Source: an uncultured Clostridia bacterium
GTDB lineage: Bacteria > Bacillota > Clostridia > Oscillospirales > CAG-272
Assembly (NCBI GenBank): GCA_947304475.1
Contig: CAMZBE010000030.1
Span: forward strand, 1 to 9,553
Length of the DNA stretch: 9,553 nt
Direction: 5' to 3'
This document shows, one piece after another, positions 1-6,041 of the stretch; the first letter of the stretch is position 1, and every line of letters starts with the position of its first letter. Position numbers and translations under genes: made by a program. The notes beneath the pieces were generated by a model. The model made no database searches. It saw only the letters and a list, made by a program, of their open reading frames with translations, and was not told the DNA's origin.

Positions 1-1335
1 GACGCAGGCGTTTTCGATCTGATGGGTTCCGCCGAGGGAGGGCGCAAGGTCGATCCCACGGTAGGTGAAGCGTTCGCAGATCCCGTCGAATTCCCCCGGT
101 TCGGGCGGCTCGACGAAGACCGGCGTCACCCCGACCTCTTCGGCGCGTTTGCGGATCGCCCGCCCGGCGTCGGGGGACTGGGGCGCGGAGATCATATAGC
201 CGCTTTCGCACGCCGCTTTGACGATCTTACTCTTGGTTTCCGCGATCTTTTCGATCGTGTCGCCGAGGTAGTCGACGTGGTCGAGGTCGATTCTGGTCAG
301 GATCGCCGCGACGTTCGAGGGGATCACGTTGGTCGCGTCGAACTCCCCGCCAAGCCCGGTTTCGAGCACGACGTAATCAACCGCTCTTTCTTTAAAATAA
401 AGGAAGGCGAGCGCCGTCCAGATCTCGAACTGCGTCGGGGTTTCCCGAAGGGCGGTTCCGGTCTCTTCCGCCGCCCTGCCGACCTTGGTCAGCAGGCGGT
501 CGAGATCGGCGTCGGCGATGGGTTCGCCGTTCACCGAAATCCGTTCGTTCACCCGGACGAGGTTGGGGGAGGTGTAGAGCCCGACCGTATACCCTGCCTT
601 TTGAAGGATCGACGCGAGGTAGACCGCGACTGATCCTTTTCCGTTGGTGCCCGCAATATGCAGACAGCGCAGATCCTTTTCGGGATTGTCGAGCCGCAGA
701 AGCAGATCGGCTTCACGCTCCAGCCCGAGGCGGGAAACGGCTTGAAAACTGTTGGCGTATTCCTTGAAGGCGCCGGCAGAGGCGGGACGGCGCGCGCCGC
801 CGCGTTTGAGAGCGCGCTCGAGCGCGGGCAGACCGAAGCGGCAGACCAGATAGAGCGAAACGACGCGGATCGGGTAGTTGACCAGGGCGTTGATGGTCCG
901 GGTGTAGAGGGCGGCGGTGTAGGACGGCGCGTAGCCCATCACCTTGAAGACCGCCGACATCAGGAAGACGTCGACGCCGGCGCCGAGGACGAAAAGCGAG
1001 AGAAGGATCAGAAAGATCGACGGACGCCGACGGTAGAGAAACAGGCCGAGCACAAGTCCCGCCGCCATCTTGCAGAGCAGGATCAGCGGGTTCATTCCGG
1101 TCGTGATCAGCGAGCCGAGCAGGTCGGCAAGACCGTAGCAGACGCAGGAATAGACGGGGCCGGCGAGGATCCCGACCAAAGCGACCGGGAGAAAACCGAT
1201 CTCGACGCGGAACATGGTGTTCGCGGGGCTGTAGCCGAGATACCGGCACAGAACGATCGAAAGCGCCGTCATCACGGCGGTCAACGTGATCTTTTCGAGC
1301 GGCGTCAGGCGGGATACGGGAGCGCGTTTTTGCAT
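1..1335 (-). CDS. FolT-FolC fusion: ECF folate transporter S component fused to folylpolyglutamate synthase (C-terminus beyond left edge)
   Basis: Read on the minus strand from ATG at 1335, this frame stays open for 445 codons to the window edge. Residues about 10-185 form a hydrophobic, multi-spanning domain resembling FolT, the membrane subunit that binds folate and works with the EcfA/EcfA'/EcfT energising module (for example the stretch RVEIGFLPVALVGILAGP). A short Arg/Ala-rich linker (about 178-200) leads into a Mur-ligase-type FolC domain. That domain has the P-loop GTNGKGS (229-235), YTSPNLVRVNERI (254-266), TGLGGEFDATNV (326-337), LDHVDYLGD (351-359), K368 in the ETKSKIVK segment, and GGTHQIENA near the edge. 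FolC adds glutamates to folates in the cytoplasm, which retains them. SD AGGAGG (1345-1350) lies 9 nt before the ATG. No in-frame ATG, GTG or TTG occurs between codons 134 and 261, so the FolC part has no start of its own. The catalytic C-terminal half of FolC is not in the window. Family calls are confident; the fusion is read directly from the sequence. Confidence 0.93.
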   Translation of the reverse strand, partial: MQKRAPVSRLTPLEKITLTAVMTALSIVLCRYLGYSPANTMFRVEIGFLPVALVGILAGPVYSCVCYGLADLLGSLITTGMNPLILLCKMAAGLVLGLFLYRRRPSIFLILLSLFVLGAGVDVFLMSAVFKVMGYAPSYTAALYTRTINALVNYPIRVVSLYLVCRFGLPALERALKRGGARRPASAGAFKEYANSFQAVSRLGLEREADLLLRLDNPEKDLRCLHIAGTNGKGSVAVYLASILQKAGYTVGLYTSPNLVRVNERISVNGEPIADADLDRLLTKVGRAAEETGTALRETPTQFEIWTALAFLYFKERAVDYVVLETGLGGEFDATNVIPSNVAAILTRIDLDHVDYLGDTIEKIAETKSKIVKAACESGYMISAPQSPDAGRAIRKRAEEVGVTPVFVEPPEPGEFDGICERFTYRGIDLAPSLGGTHQIENACV

Positions 1336-1343
1336 AAAAATAG

Positions 1344-1380
1344 TCCTCCTTCGCAAAATCATCTCGTTCTGCGCGGAGGA
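1344..1380 (-). promoter_or_regulatory. SD-sequestering hairpin (translational expression platform of the THF riboswitch)
   Basis: Between the riboswitch and the folT-folC start, TCCTCC (1375-1380) is fully complementary to the gene's own SD, AGGAGGA (1344-1350). After a small internal loop, CGCA pairs with TGCG to extend the stem. This stem would hide the ribosome binding site, which fits translational control. I could not find a clear anti-anti-SD segment, so how ligand binding changes this hairpin is inferred, not seen. Confidence 0.72.
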
Positions 1381-1395
1381 TCAACCCGGGCGCCG

Positions 1396-1500
1396 AACAG
1401 CGGGATGCGGGCGGTTCACTGTGACGGCGTTTCACCGTTCTTCGTCCGCCCGGCAACTCCCCGTCCCGGCGGCACTCGACACGAACCGACCTACTCTGTC
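1396..1500 (-). ncRNA. Tetrahydrofolate (THF) riboswitch
   Basis: The minus-strand leader matches the THF riboswitch class from memory: AGAGTAG near the 5' end, then a GTGTCGAGTG segment, a GGGGAGTTG loop segment, ACAGTGAACC and a closing GCATCC. Helices can be drawn. P1 is GACAG (1496-1500) with CTGTT (1396-1400). P2 is GGTCGGTTC with GAACCGCCC (one mismatch). An internal hairpin is closed by CCGCC/GGCGG, and a further small hairpin is ACGG/CCGT. The riboswitch starts about 7 nt after the predicted transcription start and sits just upstream of the folate gene it should control. This class binds reduced folates and usually represses folate uptake or synthesis genes when THF is plentiful. An Rfam covariance search (THF family) would settle it. 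Confidence 0.88.
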
Positions 1501-1513
1501 TGCGTTTTTGTAT

Positions 1514-1542
1514 ATTGTAGCACGCGCCGAACCGTTTTGCAA
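1514..1542 (-). promoter_or_regulatory. Sigma-A promoter of the riboswitch/folT-folC transcript
   Basis: On the minus strand, -35 TTGCAA (1537-1542) and -10 TACAAT (1514-1519) are separated by exactly 17 nt. Transcription would begin near 1507, just before the first riboswitch helix, so the promoter and riboswitch calls support each other. Confidence 0.82.
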
Positions 1543-1671
1543 GAGGGACGACGTTATTTTTCAAAAAAAGACGACGACGGAAAAGCCCGCCGCCCTGCGA
1601 AGAGACTGAGAAAACGGGGTGCGGGAAAGGTCGTTTCGCGTCGCGCGTTTTTTTTAATTGTCCGCGAGCGA
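1543..1671. other. Spacer between divergent promoters, no gene seen
   Basis: This stretch separates the folT-folC promoter from the cps promoter. It holds no convincing ORF, RNA or operator. A run of eight T followed by AATT (1648-1659) lies upstream of the plus-strand -35 box and could act as an AT-rich UP-type element; that is only a suggestion. Confidence 0.4.
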
Positions 1672-1700
1672 TTGACAAAGAAGCGGAATGGTGATATAAT
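1672..1700 (+). promoter_or_regulatory. Perfect-consensus sigma-A promoter of the cpsC-cpsD unit
   Basis: TTGACA (1672-1677) and TATAAT (1695-1700) are both exact consensus, with a 17-nt spacer and a TG dinucleotide one base before the -10 box (1692-1693, extended -10). The start should be near 1707. The leader of roughly 100 nt contains a compact CGCGC-GAA-GCGCG hairpin at 1734-1746 that could affect transcript stability or translation. It has no T-tract and is not a terminator. No operator-like repeat is evident, so strong unregulated or leader-controlled expression is expected. Confidence 0.9.
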
Positions 1701-1810
1701 ACGGTTGGTCGACTATGAGATCGGCGCGACCGACGCGCGAAGCGCGGACGCGGGCATAATGCCGCGAAACAGATTGAAAAAACCACATGCAACGAAACGG
1801 AGAAAGAGTT

Positions 1811-2614
1811 TTGAACACCACGACGAACAATCAAAACAGCGAGGAGAAGGCAATCACGCTCGCCGACCTGTGGCGGGTATTTCTGACGGCGCTCCCGCTG
1901 ATGATCATTGCGGCGGTCCTGATTGTCGGGATCGGCTACGCCTATCGCAAACTGACGTATCATCCGAAGTACACGTCCGACGGACAGTTCCTCGTGATGC
2001 GCGACCGTACGCAGACCGGTGAAGATCTGAATACCGGCAGCGAGGTCCAACTCGCGAAACTCCTGCTCCAGACCTGCTATCATCTCGTGAACGGCTACGA
2101 CGTCTGCGAGATCACCGCCGCGAAACTCGCCGAGGACGGCGAGAATTATACCGCCAAACAGATCTCCAAGGCGGTCAAGGTGCAGATGAGCACCGACGTT
2201 CTGGTGATGGACGCCCACGTTACGGCGAGCACCCCCGAGGACGCGCAGAAGATCCTTGACGTCTATATGCATGCGGCCGAGGAGTACGTTGACGCGTATC
2301 TCCAAGGTATGATGTATATCAGTTCCCCGGCGCACCTTCCGACCGCGCCGTCCTCCAGTTTCGGGGCGATGCGGATCCTTCTGATCGGCGTCTTCGGCGC
2401 GATCGTGGTTTACGCCGTCTACCTGATCCTCGATCTGGTCGACGATCGGATCCGGACGGGTGAGGACATCACCGACCTTGCCGGACTGACGCTTCTCGGC
2501 ATCATTCCCGACGCCCATTCCGCTTCCCGCAAATACGCCTATAAATACGGCAGAAAATACGCCAAACACTACGGGCGCTACAGCGCGCACGCGAGCCAAA
2601 AGAAGGAGGGTTGA
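1811..2614 (+). CDS. Wzz/CpsC-like polysaccharide chain-length determinant (BY-kinase modulator)
   Basis: Membrane protein of the Wzz/CpsC (CapA/YveK) family, which controls the length of exported polysaccharide and activates the partner CpsD tyrosine kinase at the membrane. Architecture from the TTG start (267 aa): a short polar cytoplasmic N-terminus, TM1 at about 27-42, a roughly 140-residue extracytoplasmic region, a Pro/Ser-containing stretch before TM2 (about 187-208), and a cytoplasmic tail beginning RTGEDITDLAGLTLLGIIPD, typical of the kinase-contacting end. The tail ends in a Lys/Tyr-rich segment (KYAYKYGRKYAKHYGRY). Start choice: TTG at 1811 has a good SD (GGAGAAAG from 1799), while the in-frame ATG at 1787 has no SD; the longer version would add 8 residues. 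The kinase gene begins 5 nt after this stop. Family assignment is confident; the polysaccharide involved is unknown. Confidence 0.88.
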   Translation: MNTTTNNQNSEEKAITLADLWRVFLTALPLMIIAAVLIVGIGYAYRKLTYHPKYTSDGQFLVMRDRTQTGEDLNTGSEVQLAKLLLQTCYHLVNGYDVCEITAAKLAEDGENYTAKQISKAVKVQMSTDVLVMDAHVTASTPEDAQKILDVYMHAAEEYVDAYLQGMMYISSPAHLPTAPSSSFGAMRILLIGVFGAIVVYAVYLILDLVDDRIRTGEDITDLAGLTLLGIIPDAHSASRKYAYKYGRKYAKHYGRYSAHASQKKEG

Positions 2615-2619
2615 GCGGT

Positions 2620-3336
2620 ATGAACGTCACTTTCCGTTTCCCTCTTGAGGACAACTACTTCATCAACGAGGCGTTCAACACGCTGTCGATCAATCTTCGT
2701 TTCTCGGGCCCCGACCGCAAGGTAATCACTATGACGAGTTGCTTCGAGAACGAAGGGAAGTCCTTCACGGTACTGCAACTCGCCCGCCACCTCTGCCAGG
2801 ACGGCAAGCGCGTCATCGTGATCGACGCAGATATGCGGAAGTCCATGATCGTCGCGAAGTACACCAACCTTTCGGGCATCAAGGGCCTTTCCGAGTTGCT
2901 TTCGGAAATGGTCTCTCTCGACGAGGCGCTCTATCACGTCGATAACATCCCGGGCATGGACATCATCTTTTCGGGCGACTATCCCCCGAACCCCTGCGTC
3001 CTGCTCGGCAACCACCGTTTTCACGACCTGATCGCGCAGTTTCGCGAACAGTACGACTACGTGCTGATCGACAACGCGCCGCTTGTCCCGGTGGTCGACG
3101 CGCTGCTCTGCGCGAAGATCTCGGACGGCGTGGTGCTGATCGTCAACCGCAGCAGCGTGCGGCAGAAGGTGCTGCGTTCGGTCTGCGGGCAGATCGAGAA
3201 GAGCGGCGCCGAACTGATCGGCGTGATCCTGAACGACAACGGCAAGAAGAAATCGCCCTTCGCAAGAAAACGCAAAAGCAAGAACGGTTACTATTCCTAC
3301 GGAAGCGGTAAAGCGACCGACGCGGCGACCAAGTAA
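2620..3336 (+). CDS. CpsD/CapB-like bacterial tyrosine kinase (BY-kinase)
   Basis: Cytoplasmic P-loop kinase that autophosphorylates a C-terminal tyrosine cluster and, with its Wzz-like partner, times polysaccharide assembly and export. Visible elements (238 aa): EAFNTLSINLRF (17-28), equivalent to the EAYRTLRTNL helix of the family; Walker A-like SCFENEGKS (40-48, Lys47); Walker A' VIVIDADMRKS (65-75); GDYPPNP (119-125); Walker B-like DYVLIDNAPLVPVVDA (146-161); and a C-terminal YYSY cluster (224-227). Start: ATG at 2620 lies 9 nt after AAGGAGGG (2603-2610). The TTG at 2611 is too close to that SD to be used. The Walker A differs from the usual PGEGKST: Pro-Gly is replaced by Glu-Asn, and Phe follows GKS, but the key Lys and Ser remain. 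It is the last gene of its unit, with a terminator directly behind it. Confidence 0.9.
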   Translation: MNVTFRFPLEDNYFINEAFNTLSINLRFSGPDRKVITMTSCFENEGKSFTVLQLARHLCQDGKRVIVIDADMRKSMIVAKYTNLSGIKGLSELLSEMVSLDEALYHVDNIPGMDIIFSGDYPPNPCVLLGNHRFHDLIAQFREQYDYVLIDNAPLVPVVDALLCAKISDGVVLIVNRSSVRQKVLRSVCGQIEKSGAELIGVILNDNGKKKSPFARKRKSKNGYYSYGSGKATDAATK

Positions 3337-3373
3337 AAAAGACGCTCCCCGGCATAACGCCGGGGAGTTTTTT
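3335..3373. terminator. Bidirectional intrinsic terminator between cpsD and pcrA
   Basis: A perfect 9-bp stem CTCCCCGGC (3345-3353)/GCCGGGGAG (3359-3367) with loop ATAAC is followed by six T on the plus strand (3368-3373). It is preceded by six A (3335-3340), which form a T-tract on the minus strand. It can therefore end both the cps transcript and the convergent helicase transcript, whose stop is at 3401. Confidence 0.92.
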
Positions 3374-3400
3374 CGTTTTCGTAAAGACGCGGGCGACGGT

Positions 3401-5818
3401 TCAGAGCGGCTTCAGTTTCGCGTAGGTGCCCATCAGTTTTTTGGTCGTGCCGTTGTCGAACCTGACTTCAAAAAGGACGTCGCCGCCCATCTCGCGGGAA
3501 GAGATCACGGTCCCGGCGCCGAACACGGCGTGGGTGACGCGCGCACCGTCCTCAAATCTCGTAACGCCGTATCCGGCGGGACGCTCGGGTTTGGGCGTCG
3601 GGCGGGCGAAGGGCGACGCGGAGGACGGGGCGAAGGGCGACGCGGGGCGCTCCGGGAAGAAGCGCGGTACCTGACGCTGCGCCGGATGTCCGAAGGAGCC
3701 CGCGCGGCGCGAAGTACTCTCGCGTTCGGTCAGGTCGGACGGAATCTCGTCGCCGATAAAGCGCGAGAGGGGATTGAAGACGGTCTTCCCGTAGAGCATC
3801 CGTTCGGACGTGTGCGTGATCCAGAGCCGGTCCTTCGCCCGGGTGATGGCGACGTAGGCGAGCCGCCGTTCCTCGTTCATTTCGGACGGGTTGTAGATCG
3901 ACTGGGTGCTCGGGAACACGCCCTCTTCCGCGCCGGCGAGGAAGACCTCGGGGAACTCGAGCCCCTTCGCGCTGTGAATGGTCATCAGAACGACGGCGTC
4001 GGCGTTCTCGTCGTACTTATCGACGTCCGAGACCAGCGACACCTCTTCAAGAAACCCGGTCAAGGTCGGGGAGTCGGCGCGTTCCTCGTATTCGACGGCG
4101 GCGGAAACGAATTCGTTGACGCTGTCGATCCTGGTTTTCGCGACGTCCCCCTCGGCTTCGAGCATCGCCTTATATCCCGTCCGCTCGAAGACCTCGCCGA
4201 TCAATACCGACGGCTTCATTTCTGCGCGCCGGAGCGTGTCGATCATATCGGTAAAGGCGACCAGGCGCTCGGACGATTTCGCGATCTCGGGGAACTCGGC
4301 GCTGCGGCGCATCACTTCCATCATGGGCAGTCCGGTTTTCTCCGCGACCTCGGCGATCGCGTCGACCGTCCCCGCGCCGATCTTACGCTTGGGTTCGTTG
4401 ATGACGCGGCGCAGGCGCTGATCGTCGGCGTCGCTCATGACGAGCGTCAGATAGGCGACGATATCCCGGATCTCCTTGCGGTCGTAGAACCGCTGGGAAC
4501 CCAAGACGCGGTAGGGGATCCCGCTTCGGGCGAAGCCGCTTTCGAGCGAGCGCGAAAGTTCGTTCAGGCGGTAGAGGACGGCGAAATCACGGTAGCGACG
4601 CCCGGCGCGGACGACCTGCCGCATGATGGTATCGGTGATATAGCGCGCCTCGTCGTTCTGGTCCGCGCAGGCGTGGACGACGATGGGATCGCCCTCCTTC
4701 GCGTCGCACCAGAGCGACTTTTCGTGCCGGTCGGGATTGTGGCTGATGACGGCGTTCGCCGCCTGCAGAATGGTCTTGGTACTGCGGTAGTTCTGCTCGA
4801 GTTTTATCACCTTCGCGTCGGGGTAGATCCGGTCGAAAGAAAGGATGTTCTCAACCGTCGCGCCGCGGAAGCGGTAGATGCTCTGGTCGTCGTCGCCGAC
4901 CACCATCACGTTGCGGTAGCCCCCCGAGAGCAGTTCGGTCAGACGGAACTGCGCGGGGTTGGTATCCTGATACTCGTCGATCGAGACGTAGCGGAACTTG
5001 GATTGGTAGTAGTTCAGCGCCTCCTCGTTGTTTTCGAGCAATTCGACGGTTTTCATGATGATATCGTCGAAATCCAGGGCGTTGTATTCGAGCAGCGTCT
5101 CTTGATACGCCTCGTAGATCGCGGCGACGTCGCGCCGTTTGGGATCGCCCTTGGTCGAAGGGGCGTACTTTTCCGGGGGGATCAGTTTGTCCTTCGCCGC
5201 GCTGATCTCGTTGGCGACGGTCTTGACCGGCAGCCCCTTTTCGTCGATCTTCAGCCGCTCCATCACGGTCGTCAGCAAACGGCGCTTGTCGTCGGTGTCG
5301 TAGATCGAGAATCCGGGGCGGTAGCCGACCAGTTCGCCGTAGCGATGCAGGATCTTCACACAGATCGAGTGGAAGGTCCCCGCCCAGATTTCGCCCGAGA
5401 CGGCGGGATCGCGGAGCGCGGCGGCAAGTCGTTCCTTGATCTCGTTCGCCGCCTTGTTGGTGAAGGTGATCGCGAGCATCGACCAGGGCGGGCAGGGCTC
5501 GGTGATGAATTCGGGCAGGATGTCGGCTTCGATGACGCCGTTCGGAAGGGAGAGCGCCGCCTCCATCGCGAGGACGTCCCCCTCGGTCACGCCCGCGGGG
5601 ACACGGTCGGAAAGATAGGCGTTGCCGAACCGGATGATGTGGGTGATCCGGTTGACGAGAACGGTGGTCTTCCCGCTTCCGGCGCCGGCAAGGACCAGCA
5701 GGGGACCGTTGACCGTAACCACCGCTTCCCGCTGTTTATCGTTCAGTTTTTCGGAGAGTACCTTGTCGAAAAGACGGCGTTTCGCCGCCAGGTACCGCCG
5801 ACCGAGTTCCGTATCCAT
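3401..5818 (-). CDS. pcrA: UvrD/PcrA-family ATP-dependent DNA helicase
   Basis: Superfamily 1A 3'-5' DNA helicase (805 aa) acting in nucleotide excision repair, replication restart and removal of proteins from DNA. All helicase motifs are visible: Q-motif LNDKQREAV (25-33), Walker A AGAGSGKTT (44-52), Ia TFTNKAANE (from 118), II DEYQDTN (281-287), III GDDDQSIYRFRGA, IV EQNYRST (341-347), V TIHSAKGLEFPEV (from 613) and VI ERRLAYVAITRAKDR (about 650-664). A Pro/Ser/Arg-rich linker (about 710-745) leads to a Tudor-like C-terminal domain (about 750-805, with GARVTHAVFGAGTV and KKLMGTYAKLKPL), which in PcrA proteins contacts RNA polymerase. About 40 extra residues lie between motifs I and Ia (about 66-111). 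ATG at 5818 is preferred: it has AAAGGGAG/AAAGG upstream, whereas the earlier in-frame ATG overlaps the -10 box. The gene has its own promoter and is a single-gene unit. Confidence 0.95.
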   Translation of the reverse strand: MDTELGRRYLAAKRRLFDKVLSEKLNDKQREAVVTVNGPLLVLAGAGSGKTTVLVNRITHIIRFGNAYLSDRVPAGVTEGDVLAMEAALSLPNGVIEADILPEFITEPCPPWSMLAITFTNKAANEIKERLAAALRDPAVSGEIWAGTFHSICVKILHRYGELVGYRPGFSIYDTDDKRRLLTTVMERLKIDEKGLPVKTVANEISAAKDKLIPPEKYAPSTKGDPKRRDVAAIYEAYQETLLEYNALDFDDIIMKTVELLENNEEALNYYQSKFRYVSIDEYQDTNPAQFRLTELLSGGYRNVMVVGDDDQSIYRFRGATVENILSFDRIYPDAKVIKLEQNYRSTKTILQAANAVISHNPDRHEKSLWCDAKEGDPIVVHACADQNDEARYITDTIMRQVVRAGRRYRDFAVLYRLNELSRSLESGFARSGIPYRVLGSQRFYDRKEIRDIVAYLTLVMSDADDQRLRRVINEPKRKIGAGTVDAIAEVAEKTGLPMMEVMRRSAEFPEIAKSSERLVAFTDMIDTLRRAEMKPSVLIGEVFERTGYKAMLEAEGDVAKTRIDSVNEFVSAAVEYEERADSPTLTGFLEEVSLVSDVDKYDENADAVVLMTIHSAKGLEFPEVFLAGAEEGVFPSTQSIYNPSEMNEERRLAYVAITRAKDRLWITHTSERMLYGKTVFNPLSRFIGDEIPSDLTERESTSRRAGSFGHPAQRQVPRFFPERPASPFAPSSASPFARPTPKPERPAGYGVTRFEDGARVTHAVFGAGTVISSREMGGDVLFEVRFDNGTTKKLMGTYAKLKPL

Positions 5819-5852
5819 ACCGACCTTTGCTCCCTTTCGCGTCTTTCCCCTC

Positions 5853-5881
5853 ATTATACCATATCTGCCGTCGTTTGGCAA
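5853..5881 (-). promoter_or_regulatory. Sigma-A promoter of pcrA
   Basis: Minus-strand -35 TTGCCA (5876-5881) and -10 TATAAT (5853-5858) are 17 nt apart. The predicted start leaves a leader of roughly 30 nt before the ATG at 5818, enough for the AAAGGGAG site (5830-5837). It lies back to back with the plus-strand promoter at 5969. Confidence 0.85.
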
Positions 5882-5968
5882 GGGTGAAAAAAGAAAAACC
5901 GGGTGGTGGGGGATCGGCGGGGGCGTTTTTTTCGCTTTGATTTTTCCCCGAAAAAACCGTCCGTGCGG

Positions 5969-5997
5969 TTGCAATCGTGCACGCGCTATGCTATAAT
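5969..5997 (+). promoter_or_regulatory. Sigma-A promoter of the DUF1538/P-II operon
   Basis: TTGCAA (5969-5974) and TATAAT (5992-5997) are spaced by 17 nt. The start would fall near 6004, so the ATG at 6006 would be leaderless while the GTG at 6042 has a normal leader. The spacer contains the 8-bp palindrome CGTGCACG (5976-5983), which may be chance or part of an operator. Confidence 0.84.
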
Positions 5998-6041
5998 GGT
6001 TCTGTATGGACGGAACAACGCCCGGGAAAGGGGGGACGACT

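Noticed and set aside
1637..1655. CGCG-TCG-CGCG hairpin followed by eight T, resembling a terminator
   Set aside because: The stem is only 4 bp with a 3-nt loop, and no plus-strand transcript upstream would need terminating. The T-run is more likely part of the promoter's upstream AT-rich region.
1715..1759. Possible 14-residue Arg-rich leader peptide (MRSARPTREARTRA) in the cps leader
   Set aside because: It has no SD and begins about 8 nt after the predicted transcription start. The Arg content follows from the CG-rich hairpin; there is nothing to support attenuation.
658..2599. Long overlapping ORFs on both strands (for example 658-2022 plus, 713-2599 minus)
   Set aside because: Their translations are Arg/Asp-rich with no recognisable family. 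They lie opposite or out of frame with folT-folC and cpsC and cross the riboswitch and promoters; GC-rich DNA commonly produces such shadows.
3604..3645. Two copies of an 18-nt direct repeat (GGGCGAAGGGCGACGCGG) with a 24-nt period
   Set aside because: It lies inside the pcrA coding region and encodes the Ser-Pro-Phe-Ala repeats of the flexible linker, an ordinary low-complexity expansion and not a regulatory repeat or CRISPR.
3530..5887. 785-codon plus-strand ORF opposite the helicase gene
   Set aside because: It is the antisense shadow of pcrA. The minus frame shows every SF1 helicase motif, while this one shows only repetitive Val/Asp/Arg sequence.
5976..5983. Palindrome CGTGCACG in the DUF1538 promoter spacer as an operator
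   Set aside because: An 8-bp palindrome is expected by chance many times in a window this size, and no second copy was found near the other promoters.
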